A stretch of 64,000 bases of DNA from NCBI RefSeq assembly GCF_000238095.2, contig NZ_JH815225.1:1401060-1465059 (forward strand). The letters are read 5' to 3'. This document shows positions 27,724 through 36,221 of this stretch, in pieces. Every line of letters begins with the position of its first letter. Positions within the stretch are counted from its first letter, which is position 1. The translations under genes and the position numbers were made by a program. Source of the stretch: Peptoanaerobacter stomatis. Its GTDB lineage: Bacteria; Bacillota; Clostridia; Peptostreptococcales; Filifactoraceae. The notes under the pieces were generated by a model, which was given only the letters and a program-made list of their open reading frames with translations, made no database searches and had not been told where the DNA came from.

Positions 27724-27872
27724 ATTCTTCAGGGAAGGTGAAATTCCTTACCGGCGGTAAAGTCCGCGAACCCTTTTGGGCCGAACTTGTGAAATTCAAG
27801 TACCGACAGTACAGTCTGGATGAAAGAAGAAATATTTTTCATTACCCTTGAAGTATTTTTAGGGTTTTTTTA
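27724..27872 (+). ncRNA. FMN riboswitch (RFN element) with terminator platform
   Basis: Classic RFN aptamer at 27724-27830: TTCAGGGAAGGTGAAATTCC, ACCGGCGGTAAAGTCCGCGA, CCGACAGTACAGTCTGGATG and the closing GAAAGAAGAA. The expression platform is ACCCT..AGGGT followed by TTTTTTT (27841-27872), a terminator-like hairpin before ribU. High FMN should stop transcription. Confidence 0.95.
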
Positions 27873-27907
27873 TTGCCAAATTTATATTTCAACGGAGGAT
27901 TATTATT

Positions 27908-28519
27908 ATGGAAAACCAATCTTTATCAAGATCAAGGAAAAATCTAAAAACAGCAACAATGGTCAAAGTTTCACTGCTTGGTGCAATATCATTTGTATTT
28001 ATGGCACTTGAATTTACAATACCGATTTTTCCTGCATTTCTTAAGTTTGATATCAGTGATATTCCATCACTTATTGCAGGCTTCGCATTAGGCCCTATAG
28101 CCGGTGTAATAGTTCAGTTTATAAAAAACATCATGAATGTTGCAATAATGGGAACTACAACAGGCGGTGTGGGAGAGTTGTCAAACTTCGTAATAGGCAG
28201 TTCATTTGTAGCTACAGCTGCACTTATTTACAAACACCACAAAGGTATTAAATCTGCTATAATAGCATGTATATGTGGTACTTTAGTTATGACAATACTT
28301 GGCGTATTTTCAAACTATTTTGTAATGTTGCCTTTATATTCTAAATTCATACCTATGGATAAAATAGTTCAAATGGGTTCTGTAGTAAACCCTGCAATAA
28401 AAGATACATTTACTCTTGTATTATATGGAATAGCACCATTTAATATATTTAAAGGCTTAAGCATATCTTTCCTTACAATGCTTATATATAAGAAAATATC
28501 AATTTTGTTGAAGAGATAA
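27908..28519 (+). CDS. ribU: Riboflavin ECF transporter S component RibU
   Basis: 203-aa membrane protein with about six hydrophobic segments. The family shows as the N-terminal basic stretch, LGAISFVFMALEFTIPIFPAF, the conserved KFDISDIPSLIAGFALGPIAG and KNIMNVAIMGTTTGGVGELSNF. RibU binds riboflavin and works with a shared EcfAAT energy module, which is not in this window. The FMN riboswitch directly upstream confirms the assignment. GGAGG lies 9 bp before the ATG. Confidence 0.95.
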   Translation: MENQSLSRSRKNLKTATMVKVSLLGAISFVFMALEFTIPIFPAFLKFDISDIPSLIAGFALGPIAGVIVQFIKNIMNVAIMGTTTGGVGELSNFVIGSSFVATAALIYKHHKGIKSAIIACICGTLVMTILGVFSNYFVMLPLYSKFIPMDKIVQMGSVVNPAIKDTFTLVLYGIAPFNIFKGLSISFLTMLIYKKISILLKR

Positions 28520-28573
28520 TTTTTATTTACACTTACCCTATATAAAGAAAGGTAGTTTAAATATCTAAAAAAT

Positions 28574-28713
28574 ACCTGATACTCATATCTTTTTGATTAA
28601 CGGATACATTTATATAAGAGATTTATTTTAAATATACTTAATTTTACTTAACTAAATAAATTATTAAAAATAATAATATCCATTATTCCATTAGCTTTTA
28701 TACTAAAATCTTA
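28574..28713. repeat. Dispersed AT-rich intergenic repeat, copy B
   Basis: About 140 bp closely similar to copy C at 48413: GATACT.ATAT, TTTTGATTAACGGATA, TTATTTTAAATA, CTTAATTTTACTTA, then ATATCCATTATT and a final ATACTAAAA-type end. The inner GGATA and TATCC blocks are inverted relative to each other. Confidence 0.55.
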
Positions 28714-28838
28714 TAGAATAATGGAAAATCATAACAATTAATTTTTCTGGTAGACTATGTATATTAATTTTATATAATTATACAACTTATCCATAATTTT
28801 ATTAGAAAATAGTATTAGTATATATAAAATATTATAAA

Positions 28839-28870
28839 AAACCGCTCAATATGGGCGGTTTAATTTTTTA
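28839..28870 (+). terminator. Terminator downstream of ribU
   Basis: AAACCGCT..GGGCGGTTT hairpin then AATTTTTT, between ribU and the opposing opp operon. Confidence 0.65.
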
Positions 28871-28876
28871 TACAAA

Positions 28877-28915
28877 AAAGACACCTAACATTTTTTTATA
28901 ATATCAGATGTCTTT
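28877..28915 (-). terminator. Terminator of the opp operon
   Basis: On the minus strand, AAAGACATCT / AGGTGTCTTT (one G-U pair) followed by TTTT, five bases after the oppF stop. Confidence 0.7.
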
Positions 28916-28920
28916 AAAAT

Positions 28921-29886
28921 TTATTTTACAAATTCTTTTGCTCTATGGCAAGCCACAAAATGCTTTTCTTTTATTTCCTGCATTACAGGTTCTTCTTTTG
29001 AACATATATCTATCGCATATGCACATCTGTCTTTCAACCTGCAACAAGGTTTAGGATTAATCGGACTTGGCACATCGCCTTCCAATACTATTCTTTTTCT
29101 TGATTTTTGTACATCAGGATCTGGTATAGGTATTGCTGATAATAACGCACTTGTATATGGATGAATAGGGTTATCATAAAGCTCATTAGATTCCGCTATT
29201 TCTACCATTTTTCCAAGATACATAACACCTACTCTGTCTGATATATATCTTACCATTGACAAGTCATGTGCAATGAAAAGATAAGTAAGCCCAAGTTTAT
29301 TTTGAAGCTCTTTAAGCAAGTTAACAACTTGTGCCTGTATAGATACGTCCAATGCCGATATCGGCTCATCACAAACTATAAACTTAGGGTTTAATGCAAG
29401 TGCTCTTGCTATACCCACTCTTTGTCTTTGTCCGCCTGAAAACTCGTGAGGAAATCTTGATGCGTGTTCTTCTCCAAGACCAACCAGTTTTAATAACTCC
29501 ACAACTTTTTCATGTCTTTCAGTTGCATTTTTACAAATTCCGTGTACATCAAGAGGTTCAGCGACTATATCTTCTACCGGCATTCTCGGATCTAATGAGG
29601 CATATGGATCTTGAAATATCATCTGCATGCTTTTTCTTATAACTGTCATCTTATCTCTTGATAATCCACAAATATTTTCTCCGTTAAAGAATACTTCTCC
29701 TCCTGTAGGCTCATATAATCTAAGCAATGTTCTTCCACAAGTAGATTTACCACAACCGGATTCTCCAACAAGTCCGAATGTTTCCCCATCATATATATCA
29801 AAACTCACATCATCAACAGCTTTTAAAGTTCCGGCTGATACTTTAAAATATTTTTTCAGATTTTTAACGCTTATAAGTTTTTCCAT
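28921..29886 (-). CDS. oppF: Oligopeptide ABC transporter ATPase OppF
   Basis: 321-aa ABC ATPase. Walker A is GESGCGKST, the signature is [15 protein letters not shown] and Walker B is [12 protein letters not shown]. The C-terminal oligopeptide/dipeptide extension has [18 protein letters not shown] with Cys residues that can bind a cluster or metal. I choose ATG 29886 ([14 protein letters not shown]), which follows AGAGGTG; an upstream in-frame ATG at 29907 lies inside oppD. It heterodimerises with OppD to power OppBC. It starts 1 bp after the oppD stop, so the two are translated together. Confidence 0.9.
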   Translation of the reverse strand: MEKLISVKNLKKYFKVSAGTLKAVDDVSFDIYDGETFGLVGESGCGKSTCGRTLLRLYEPTGGEVFFNGENICGLSRDKMTVIRKSMQMIFQDPYASLDPRMPVEDIVAEPLDVHGICKNATERHEKVVELLKLVGLGEEHASRFPHEFSGGQRQRVGIARALALNPKFIVCDEPISALDVSIQAQVVNLLKELQNKLGLTYLFIAHDLSMVRYISDRVGVMYLGKMVEIAESNELYDNPIHPYTSALLSAIPIPDPDVQKSRKRIVLEGDVPSPINPKPCCRLKDRCAYAIDICSKEEPVMQEIKEKHFVACHRAKEFVK

Positions 29887-29887
29887 A

Positions 29888-30877
29888 TCACACCTCTTTA
29901 TTTGCAAGTTTGTGATTTAGAAAACATCTACTGAAATGTTCATTACCATGGTTAGAAAAAACCGGCATATTATTTTCACACACAATCATTGCTTCATTAC
30001 ATCTATCAAAAAATCCACATCCCATAGGTGGTTTATACAAATCCGGAGGTGTGCCTTGTATTGAATAAAGAGGTTCATCTTTTTTCATATCCGGTCTTGG
30101 CACTGATGCCAACAGATTTTTTGTATATGGATGTTTAGGATTATAAAATATATCATTAGTTTTGCCTTGCTCCACTATCTGTCCTGCGTACATAACGACA
30201 ACATCATCCGCTTTGTCTGCAACTATTCCGAGGTCATGCGTTATAAGTATTATGGACATACCCATCTTATCTTGGATATCCTTCATAAGATCAAGTATCT
30301 GCGCCTGTACGGTAACATCAAGCGCTGTGGTAGGCTCATCAGCTATAAGAAGCGATGGATTACAAGACATTGCAAGAGCAATCATAACTCTTTGTCTCAT
30401 ACCGCCTGAAAATTCGTGCGGATATTGATTTACTCTCTTATCCGCCTGTGGTACTGCAACAAGCTCAAGCATTTCAATAGCCTTTTTATGCGCCTCTTCA
30501 CTGCTCATCTTTTTATGACGTCTTAGCCCTTCAACTATCTGCTTACCTATTTTCATCGTAGGATTAAGCGAAGTCATCGGATCTTGAAATATCATAGCTA
30601 TTTTATTTCCACGATATTCATTCATCTCTTTTTCAGATTTAGGTATTAAATTTTCACCTTCAAATAATATCTCTCCACCTTTATAAAGTACAGGCGGTTG
30701 TGGCAATAACTTCATTATAGAGCCTGCCGTTACGGATTTCCCACAACCTGACTCTCCAACTATAGCCAAGGTCTTACCCTTTTCAACATTAAAACTTATC
30801 CCTCTGACAGCTTCAACTTCTCCAAAAAAAGTCTGGAAGGACACCTGTAAATTTTTTACTTCTAATAAATTTGACAT
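29888..30877 (-). CDS. oppD: Oligopeptide ABC transporter ATPase OppD
   Basis: 329-aa ABC ATPase with Walker [10 protein letters not shown], signature [15 protein letters not shown] and Walker [13 protein letters not shown], and the C-terminal oligo_HPY region ([20 protein letters not shown]). Partner of OppF. It follows oppC with a 9-bp gap. The Cys-rich tails of both ATPases are typical of peptide rather than metal transporters. Confidence 0.9.
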   Translation of the reverse strand: MSNLLEVKNLQVSFQTFFGEVEAVRGISFNVEKGKTLAIVGESGCGKSVTAGSIMKLLPQPPVLYKGGEILFEGENLIPKSEKEMNEYRGNKIAMIFQDPMTSLNPTMKIGKQIVEGLRRHKKMSSEEAHKKAIEMLELVAVPQADKRVNQYPHEFSGGMRQRVMIALAMSCNPSLLIADEPTTALDVTVQAQILDLMKDIQDKMGMSIILITHDLGIVADKADDVVVMYAGQIVEQGKTNDIFYNPKHPYTKNLLASVPRPDMKKDEPLYSIQGTPPDLYKPPMGCGFFDRCNEAMIVCENNMPVFSNHGNEHFSRCFLNHKLANKEV

Positions 30878-30886
30878 ATAATCCTC

Positions 30887-31858
30887 CTACTTTCTAAGGC
30901 GTGGGTCAAGCGAATCTCTAAGACCGTCACCTAATACGTTAAATGAAAACATTATTAAAGATATGAATATCGCCGGAATTATAATCTGATAGTAATTACC
31001 TACCGCCATACCTGTAAGACCATCATTTACAAGAGTTCCAAGAGATGCTTTCGGCGCTTGCAAACCAAGACCCAAAAAGCCCAATGTAGCCTCTGAAAAT
31101 ATAGCTCTCGGCACTGTCAAGGTAACATCTACCAATATAGGTCCCATTGAATTGGGTATTATATGCTTTCTGAGTATATACCACTTTGATGCCCCTATAG
31201 ATGTGGACGCAAGTGCATATTCACTTTGTTTTAATTGTAAAACTTGTCCTCTTACAAGTATCGCAAGAGGTGTCCAACTTGTAAAGCTGAGCGCAAATAT
31301 TATTACAAAAAAACTGCTTCCTCCGGAAGATGAAAATACGACAGACAATAGTATTACTATTAGAAGATATGGTATAGAATATATTATCTCAGCAATTCTC
31401 ATCATAAGCATATCCACTTTGCCGCCTGTTATACCTGCAAATCCTCCATATAATATACCTATTGTAAATGATATGAAAGCTGTCATAGCACCAATAAGCA
31501 AAGAATAGCCCGTACCATACCATATTCTTGTGAATATATCTCTACCAAGCGAATCCGTACCGAACCAAAATGAAGAATTCGGTTTTATATTCATATTAGC
31601 ATAATCCTGATCAAAATAAGTGTAGCCTGATATATATCTTCCCACTATCGCCATTATGGCAAGTATTATTATCATACATAGTCCGAACATAGCAAGTTTA
31701 TTCATTTTTAATCTTCTGAACACATCTGCCCAATACTTTATAGTAGGACGTGAAATTCTTTCGGCATTCATCTGAGTTCTGTCAATTTTTTGAAACATTT
31801 CTCTTGTAAAATTTTGTTCACTGTCATTCATATTTTTAGATACTTCTACCAAAATCAT
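30887..31858 (-). CDS. oppC: Oligopeptide ABC transporter permease OppC
   Basis: 323-aa permease with an N-terminal OppC_N region (cytosolic tail, first TM about 55-77) and a binding-protein-dependent transport domain with five more membrane segments. The NSSFWFGTDSLGRDIFTRIWYG motif is diagnostic of OppC/DppC. Its ATG overlaps the oppB stop by four bases (ATGA), so translation is coupled. Confidence 0.9.
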   Translation of the reverse strand: MILVEVSKNMNDSEQNFTREMFQKIDRTQMNAERISRPTIKYWADVFRRLKMNKLAMFGLCMIIILAIMAIVGRYISGYTYFDQDYANMNIKPNSSFWFGTDSLGRDIFTRIWYGTGYSLLIGAMTAFISFTIGILYGGFAGITGGKVDMLMMRIAEIIYSIPYLLIVILLSVVFSSSGGSSFFVIIFALSFTSWTPLAILVRGQVLQLKQSEYALASTSIGASKWYILRKHIIPNSMGPILVDVTLTVPRAIFSEATLGFLGLGLQAPKASLGTLVNDGLTGMAVGNYYQIIIPAIFISLIMFSFNVLGDGLRDSLDPRLRK

Positions 31859-32787
31859 TCACCCCCATCCGCAAGTTTTATTCTCGGATCTATAATCATA
31901 TATAAAACATCCACTATAAGTATCATAAATACCAATATAGAAGAATAAAATATCGTAGTACCCATTATCAAAGGATAATCCCTGTTATTTATAGACGTAA
32001 CAAAAAACATACCCAATCCCGGAATACCGAATATCTTTTCTATTACGAAGCTACCTACAAGCAGGTTTGTAGCACTTGTTCCAAGCGAAGATATTATAGG
32101 CAATATAGCATTTCTGACAGCATGTTTGAAGATTACCACTTTATTAGCTATACCCTTTGAACGTGCTGTTTTTATATAATCCTGATTCAATACCTCAAGC
32201 ATTGTAGAACGCATAAGTCTCGCCATATATGCAAGCGTCATCAAAGACAGCGCAAGAGAAGGTAATATTGTATGTTTAAAAGAACCCCAACCGCCTATCG
32301 GAAAACCCTTAAAATAAGTAGCTGTTATTTGAATAAACAATGCCCCCAACACGAAACTTGGCACAGATACCCCAATTATAGCAATCACAGTTGCTACATA
32401 ATCCGCCGCTTTATTTTGATTTATAGCCGCAAATGTCCCAAGAAGCGGACCTAATATCAAAGAAATACATAGAGCTTGTAATCCTAATCTTGCAGACACA
32501 GGAAATCCTCTTTTTATCATCTGATTAACTGTTTCAACATCAGATTTCATAGAACGACCAAAATCAAATTTGGAAACATTTTTAAGATAGATTACATACT
32601 GCTCCGATAAAGGCTTATCCAAACCATATTGTTTTACAAGGTTCTCATACACTACCTTAGGCATCTTGCCACCTTCTTTTGAAAACGGATCTCCAGGTAC
32701 TGCGTGCATGAGAAAAAATGTTATTGTTATTATGGCCCATATCGTCACAATAGCCATAGCAACACGTTTTAATATATATTTTCCCAT
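31855..32787 (-). CDS. oppB: Oligopeptide ABC transporter permease OppB
   Basis: 310-aa permease with six membrane segments. Family marks are the first TM, HAVPGDPF, QYGLDKPLSEQYVIYL and the ARSKGIANKVVIFKHAVRNAILP loop that contacts the ATPases. It is the first gene after a hairpin that follows oppA, so it is probably made at lower level than OppA. Confidence 0.9.
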   Translation of the reverse strand: MGKYILKRVAMAIVTIWAIITITFFLMHAVPGDPFSKEGGKMPKVVYENLVKQYGLDKPLSEQYVIYLKNVSKFDFGRSMKSDVETVNQMIKRGFPVSARLGLQALCISLILGPLLGTFAAINQNKAADYVATVIAIIGVSVPSFVLGALFIQITATYFKGFPIGGWGSFKHTILPSLALSLMTLAYMARLMRSTMLEVLNQDYIKTARSKGIANKVVIFKHAVRNAILPIISSLGTSATNLLVGSFVIEKIFGIPGLGMFFVTSINNRDYPLIMGTTIFYSSILVFMILIVDVLYMIIDPRIKLADGGE

Positions 32788-33075
32788 TTTAAATAACCAC
32801 CTAAAAGTTTTTAAACAAAAACATTAAAAATACTATCAAATTATAAAAAACAAATAATCTTAATAACATAATCCTATAAATTTTATGGATATTTGAGCCA
32901 AAAAGTTATATATGTATTAGTATCTTACATTATTGATGGTTTTCATATTTTCATAATACTTTTAATCATTTTTTGTCAATAATTCAATTAAAAAAACATT
33001 TTATTTTATTAAAGTAAAAGTAGGAGAAATACTCCTACTTTTACACAAAGAAAGTCTATTTTATATTATAAAATT
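32788..33075. other. Spacer between oppA and oppB
   Basis: Holds the hairpin at 33014-33044 and no gene. A promoter for oppBCDF may lie here, but I see no strong box pair. Confidence 0.4.
33014..33044 (-). terminator. Attenuating terminator between oppA and oppBCDF
   Basis: Perfect 13-bp stem GTAAAAGTAGGAG / CTCCTACTTTTAC with a 5-nt loop and a T-rich tract on the minus-strand 3' side. It lies just after oppA. Confidence 0.75.
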
Positions 33076-34746
33076 CTACTTGTTTAAAGTAATTTCAGCA
33101 TAAGTCAAGTTAGGATAGTTTATAGCTGTCTTATATATACCTTTAACATTCGGTTTTACAACATATGGATGAGTATAGAAATAAATAGGAACTATTGCAG
33201 CATCTTCAAGTATCATTCTTTCAGCCGCTTTCATGTTATCCATTCTCAATTTTTGATCCGTACTTGCTTGAGCTTCTTTTATAAGTTTATCATATTCAGG
33301 GTTGCTGTAGCTAACATAGTTGTTAGGCGCACCTGTAAGCCATAAATCCATAAATGTCATAGGATCAAGATAGTCTCCTATCCAACCTGATCTTGATATA
33401 TCATATTCTTTGTTTGTTTCTCTATCTATTTTTACTTTGAATTCAGTATTTTCAAGATTTAAGTTAATACCAAGTTCTTTATTCCACATTTGTTGAATAG
33501 CTTCTGCTATTTTCTTGTGGTTTTCACTTGTATTGTAAAGTATTGTCAAATTAACATCTTCAGGCTTCATATTTTCTTCAGCAAGACCTTCAGCTAAAAG
33601 TTTCTTAGCTTCTTCAACATCTGTCTTTACCATATCTTTATTAGCTTCACTGAATTCTTTACCGTTCTCGTCATATAGCCCCAAAGGCACTATTGCAGTT
33701 GCAGGCACCTGTCCGCCTTTTGTTATGTTTTCAGTTATTACATTTCTATCCAATGCAAGAGATAAAGCTTTTCTAACTTTAACATTGTTTAAAGGTTTTA
33801 TAGCCGGATTAAGATTGTAGTAGTATAAACCTACGTCTGCACCTACTACCAATTCAGGATTGTTTTCCTGTTTCATTTGAGCTGTAACTTCCAATGGAAG
33901 TTCAACTGTCATATTGTATTCACCTGCCACATATTTTTGATATACTGTACTTTGATCTTCAAGTATATCAAGATCTATACCGTCTATTTTAACATTTTCA
34001 GCGTCATAGAAGTTAGGATTTTTATCCAAAACTATCTTAGCATTATGTGTCCATTCTTTCAATATGAAAGGTCCGTTAGATACATATGTGCTTGGATCTT
34101 TTGCCCAATCAGGATTAGCTTCAACAACGGCTTTTTCAACAGGATATAATGTGTAAAACGCCATTAAACTGTCAAAATACGCTGTCGGTTGTTTTAAAGT
34201 CACTTCTAAAGTTTTATCGTCTAAAGCTTTTACTCCTACATCTTCTATCTTACCTTTGCCTTCGTTATACTCCTGTCCGCCTTTTACATAATACAATTGA
34301 TATGCATAGTCTGATGCTATCGCCGGGTCAAGAACCCTCTTCCAAGCATATTCAAAGTCAGCTGCTGTAAGCGGATTACCGTCTGACCATTTTAATCCGT
34401 CTTTAAGTGTAATTGTATACACCAAACCGTCTTCTGATAGTTCTATTTTATCTGCAAGTGCATTTTCAACTTTACCTTCCGCTGTTACTTTTGTAAGTCC
34501 TGCGAATAAATGTTGTAGAGGGAATGATTCATGAGTTCCTCTTGCTTTTGCCGGATCAAGTGAACCCGGTTCAGCCATATTACTTGTTACAATTCTGTTT
34601 ACTTGCGGTGTAGCTACATCTGTCGCAGCAGGAGCATTATCGCCTGTCTTTGTATCGTCTTTCTTCTCTCCTGAACCGCCACATGCTGTCAGTAACATAG
34701 TCACTATCAATGACATACTAAGAAATTTCAATCCTTTGCCTTTCAA
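33076..34746 (-). CDS. oppA: Oligopeptide-binding lipoprotein OppA
   Basis: 556-aa extracellular solute-binding protein of the SBP_bac_5 family. A lipoprotein signal ends in the lipobox LLTACGG, with the lipid-modified Cys at about residue 22. The family signature lies in GTHESFPLQHLFAGLTKVTAEG and SDGNPLTAADFEYAWKRVLDP. The start is TTG 34746, 8 bp after GGAGG; an in-frame TTG at 34761 overlaps that ribosome site and is unlikely. It captures peptides and hands them to OppBC. It is separated from oppB by a hairpin, which fits the usual excess of binding protein. Confidence 0.92.
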   Translation of the reverse strand: MKGKGLKFLSMSLIVTMLLTACGGSGEKKDDTKTGDNAPAATDVATPQVNRIVTSNMAEPGSLDPAKARGTHESFPLQHLFAGLTKVTAEGKVENALADKIELSEDGLVYTITLKDGLKWSDGNPLTAADFEYAWKRVLDPAIASDYAYQLYYVKGGQEYNEGKGKIEDVGVKALDDKTLEVTLKQPTAYFDSLMAFYTLYPVEKAVVEANPDWAKDPSTYVSNGPFILKEWTHNAKIVLDKNPNFYDAENVKIDGIDLDILEDQSTVYQKYVAGEYNMTVELPLEVTAQMKQENNPELVVGADVGLYYYNLNPAIKPLNNVKVRKALSLALDRNVITENITKGGQVPATAIVPLGLYDENGKEFSEANKDMVKTDVEEAKKLLAEGLAEENMKPEDVNLTILYNTSENHKKIAEAIQQMWNKELGINLNLENTEFKVKIDRETNKEYDISRSGWIGDYLDPMTFMDLWLTGAPNNYVSYSNPEYDKLIKEAQASTDQKLRMDNMKAAERMILEDAAIVPIYFYTHPYVVKPNVKGIYKTAINYPNLTYAEITLNK

Positions 34747-34761
34747 AATAAACACCTCCAA

Positions 34762-35195
34762 ATTTTATTAAATACTCAATACTTTGTAAAACTCATTTTC
34801 TGCACAATGCAAAATACAAACCAAATAGAATAAATTGAATCTAATATGGTTTCTAATATGCATATCTTATGTAAAAGTATTTTGTATAGTATCTCATTAT
34901 ATATTAATATTATAAAAAATGCAATAAATAAAAGTGATTTTTTTAAAACTCTTTACACAGAATTCTCAATATAATTACCATAATTGTCTTTATTTCGCAA
35001 ACATAAGTGTGTTTAATTAATAATATTTTTTATTTTCTATTTGTGATATTTTTATTTATAATGTATAATCTAATTATCATGTTTTTCTTAAATTATTAAG
35101 AAAAATATGATTTTAGTACATAAAATATTTGCAATACCATTTTTATGTCACAAGCTGAAATATTAATAAAATTTTTTATCTAAGGAGATTTATTT
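34762..35195. other. Divergent intergenic region oppA/degV
   Basis: AT-rich, should contain both promoters. I see no riboswitch, repeat or gene. Confidence 0.4.
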
Positions 35196-36080
35196 ATGAA
35201 TATAAGGATAGTAGCAGACAGCGCTTGCGACCTTCCAAAAAACCTTGTTGAAGAAATGAATATAGATATAATGCCGGTTCCTATAACAGACGGTACAACT
35301 AATTACAAAGACGGAATAGATATAACACCTGATGTTATGTACAAAAATATGAAAGAAGGTATAATCTACAAAACTTCTCAAATTCCTCTTGCAGATTATA
35401 TCGAAAAATATACTTATTATGCCGAAAATAACATACCTATGCTCAGTATAGTAATGTCATCCGGAATATCCTCATCATCAAAAACTTCTCAGATGGCAAT
35501 AAACGTTGTAAAAGAATTATACCCTAATGCCCCGATATACTCTGTAGATTCCAAATGTTGTTCATTAGGACACGGTTTTGCCACATATATGCTGGCAAAA
35601 TCCGCAAATGCCGGACATAATATAGACACACTTTTGGAATTGCTCAATTTTATACAAAACAATATGGTGTCCACAGCATCGCTTGATGATTTAAAATATG
35701 TGGCACGCGGAGGCAGACTTCCAAATGTTGTCGCAATGATTGCAAACACACTCAATATCAAGCCTTTTCTCAACGCAGATGACGGCAGTTTACATCTATC
35801 CGACAGAGTAAGAGGCGTTAAGAAAATGTATAAAAAATATATAGAAATACTAAAGGATAGAATAGAAACGACAGATTTGAAAAATTCTCAAATATGGCTC
35901 GAAAAATCGGATGACGAAGAAATGTTACTCACACTTAGAGATACAATCAAAGAAGATTTTGGGCTTACAAACGACAATTTCATCCTCGGCACAATAGGTC
36001 CTATAATAGGCGCGCATATAGGTCCCGGCTCAATGTGTATGTTTTTTATGAAAAACCCTATACCGGATATTTATTTTTAG
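35196..36080 (+). CDS. DegV family fatty-acid-binding protein
   Basis: 294-aa two-domain DegV protein. The N-terminal ADSACDLPKNL and the TSQIPLADY region and the central SSGISSSSKTSQMA loop form the lipid pocket, and DDLKYVARGGRLPN is the conserved interdomain motif. FakB-type members present fatty acid to a FakA kinase so exogenous acids can enter phospholipids. No fakA is in the window, and plsX, which also acts in acyl-phosphate metabolism, lies 14 kb away. AAGGAG precedes the ATG. It stands alone. Confidence 0.88.
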   Translation: MNIRIVADSACDLPKNLVEEMNIDIMPVPITDGTTNYKDGIDITPDVMYKNMKEGIIYKTSQIPLADYIEKYTYYAENNIPMLSIVMSSGISSSSKTSQMAINVVKELYPNAPIYSVDSKCCSLGHGFATYMLAKSANAGHNIDTLLELLNFIQNNMVSTASLDDLKYVARGGRLPNVVAMIANTLNIKPFLNADDGSLHLSDRVRGVKKMYKKYIEILKDRIETTDLKNSQIWLEKSDDEEMLLTLRDTIKEDFGLTNDNFILGTIGPIIGAHIGPGSMCMFFMKNPIPDIYF

Positions 36081-36170
36081 CAAAACTGCAATTACAGACA
36101 ACCATTAAATTAATTGACAAATTTGCTTATTTGATATGAAACAACATCTCCCCCGTAAGGGAATGAAATA

Positions 36171-36212
36171 CAACAAAAAACCACTAACGATTAAGTTAAT
36201 GGTTTTTTGTTG
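36171..36212. terminator. Bidirectional terminator degV / Ca-ATPase
   Basis: AACAAAAAACCACTAAC / GTTAATGGTTTTTTGTT with one mismatch, A-run and T-run on the two sides, between convergent genes. Confidence 0.8.
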
Positions 36213-36221
36213 TACTAATAT

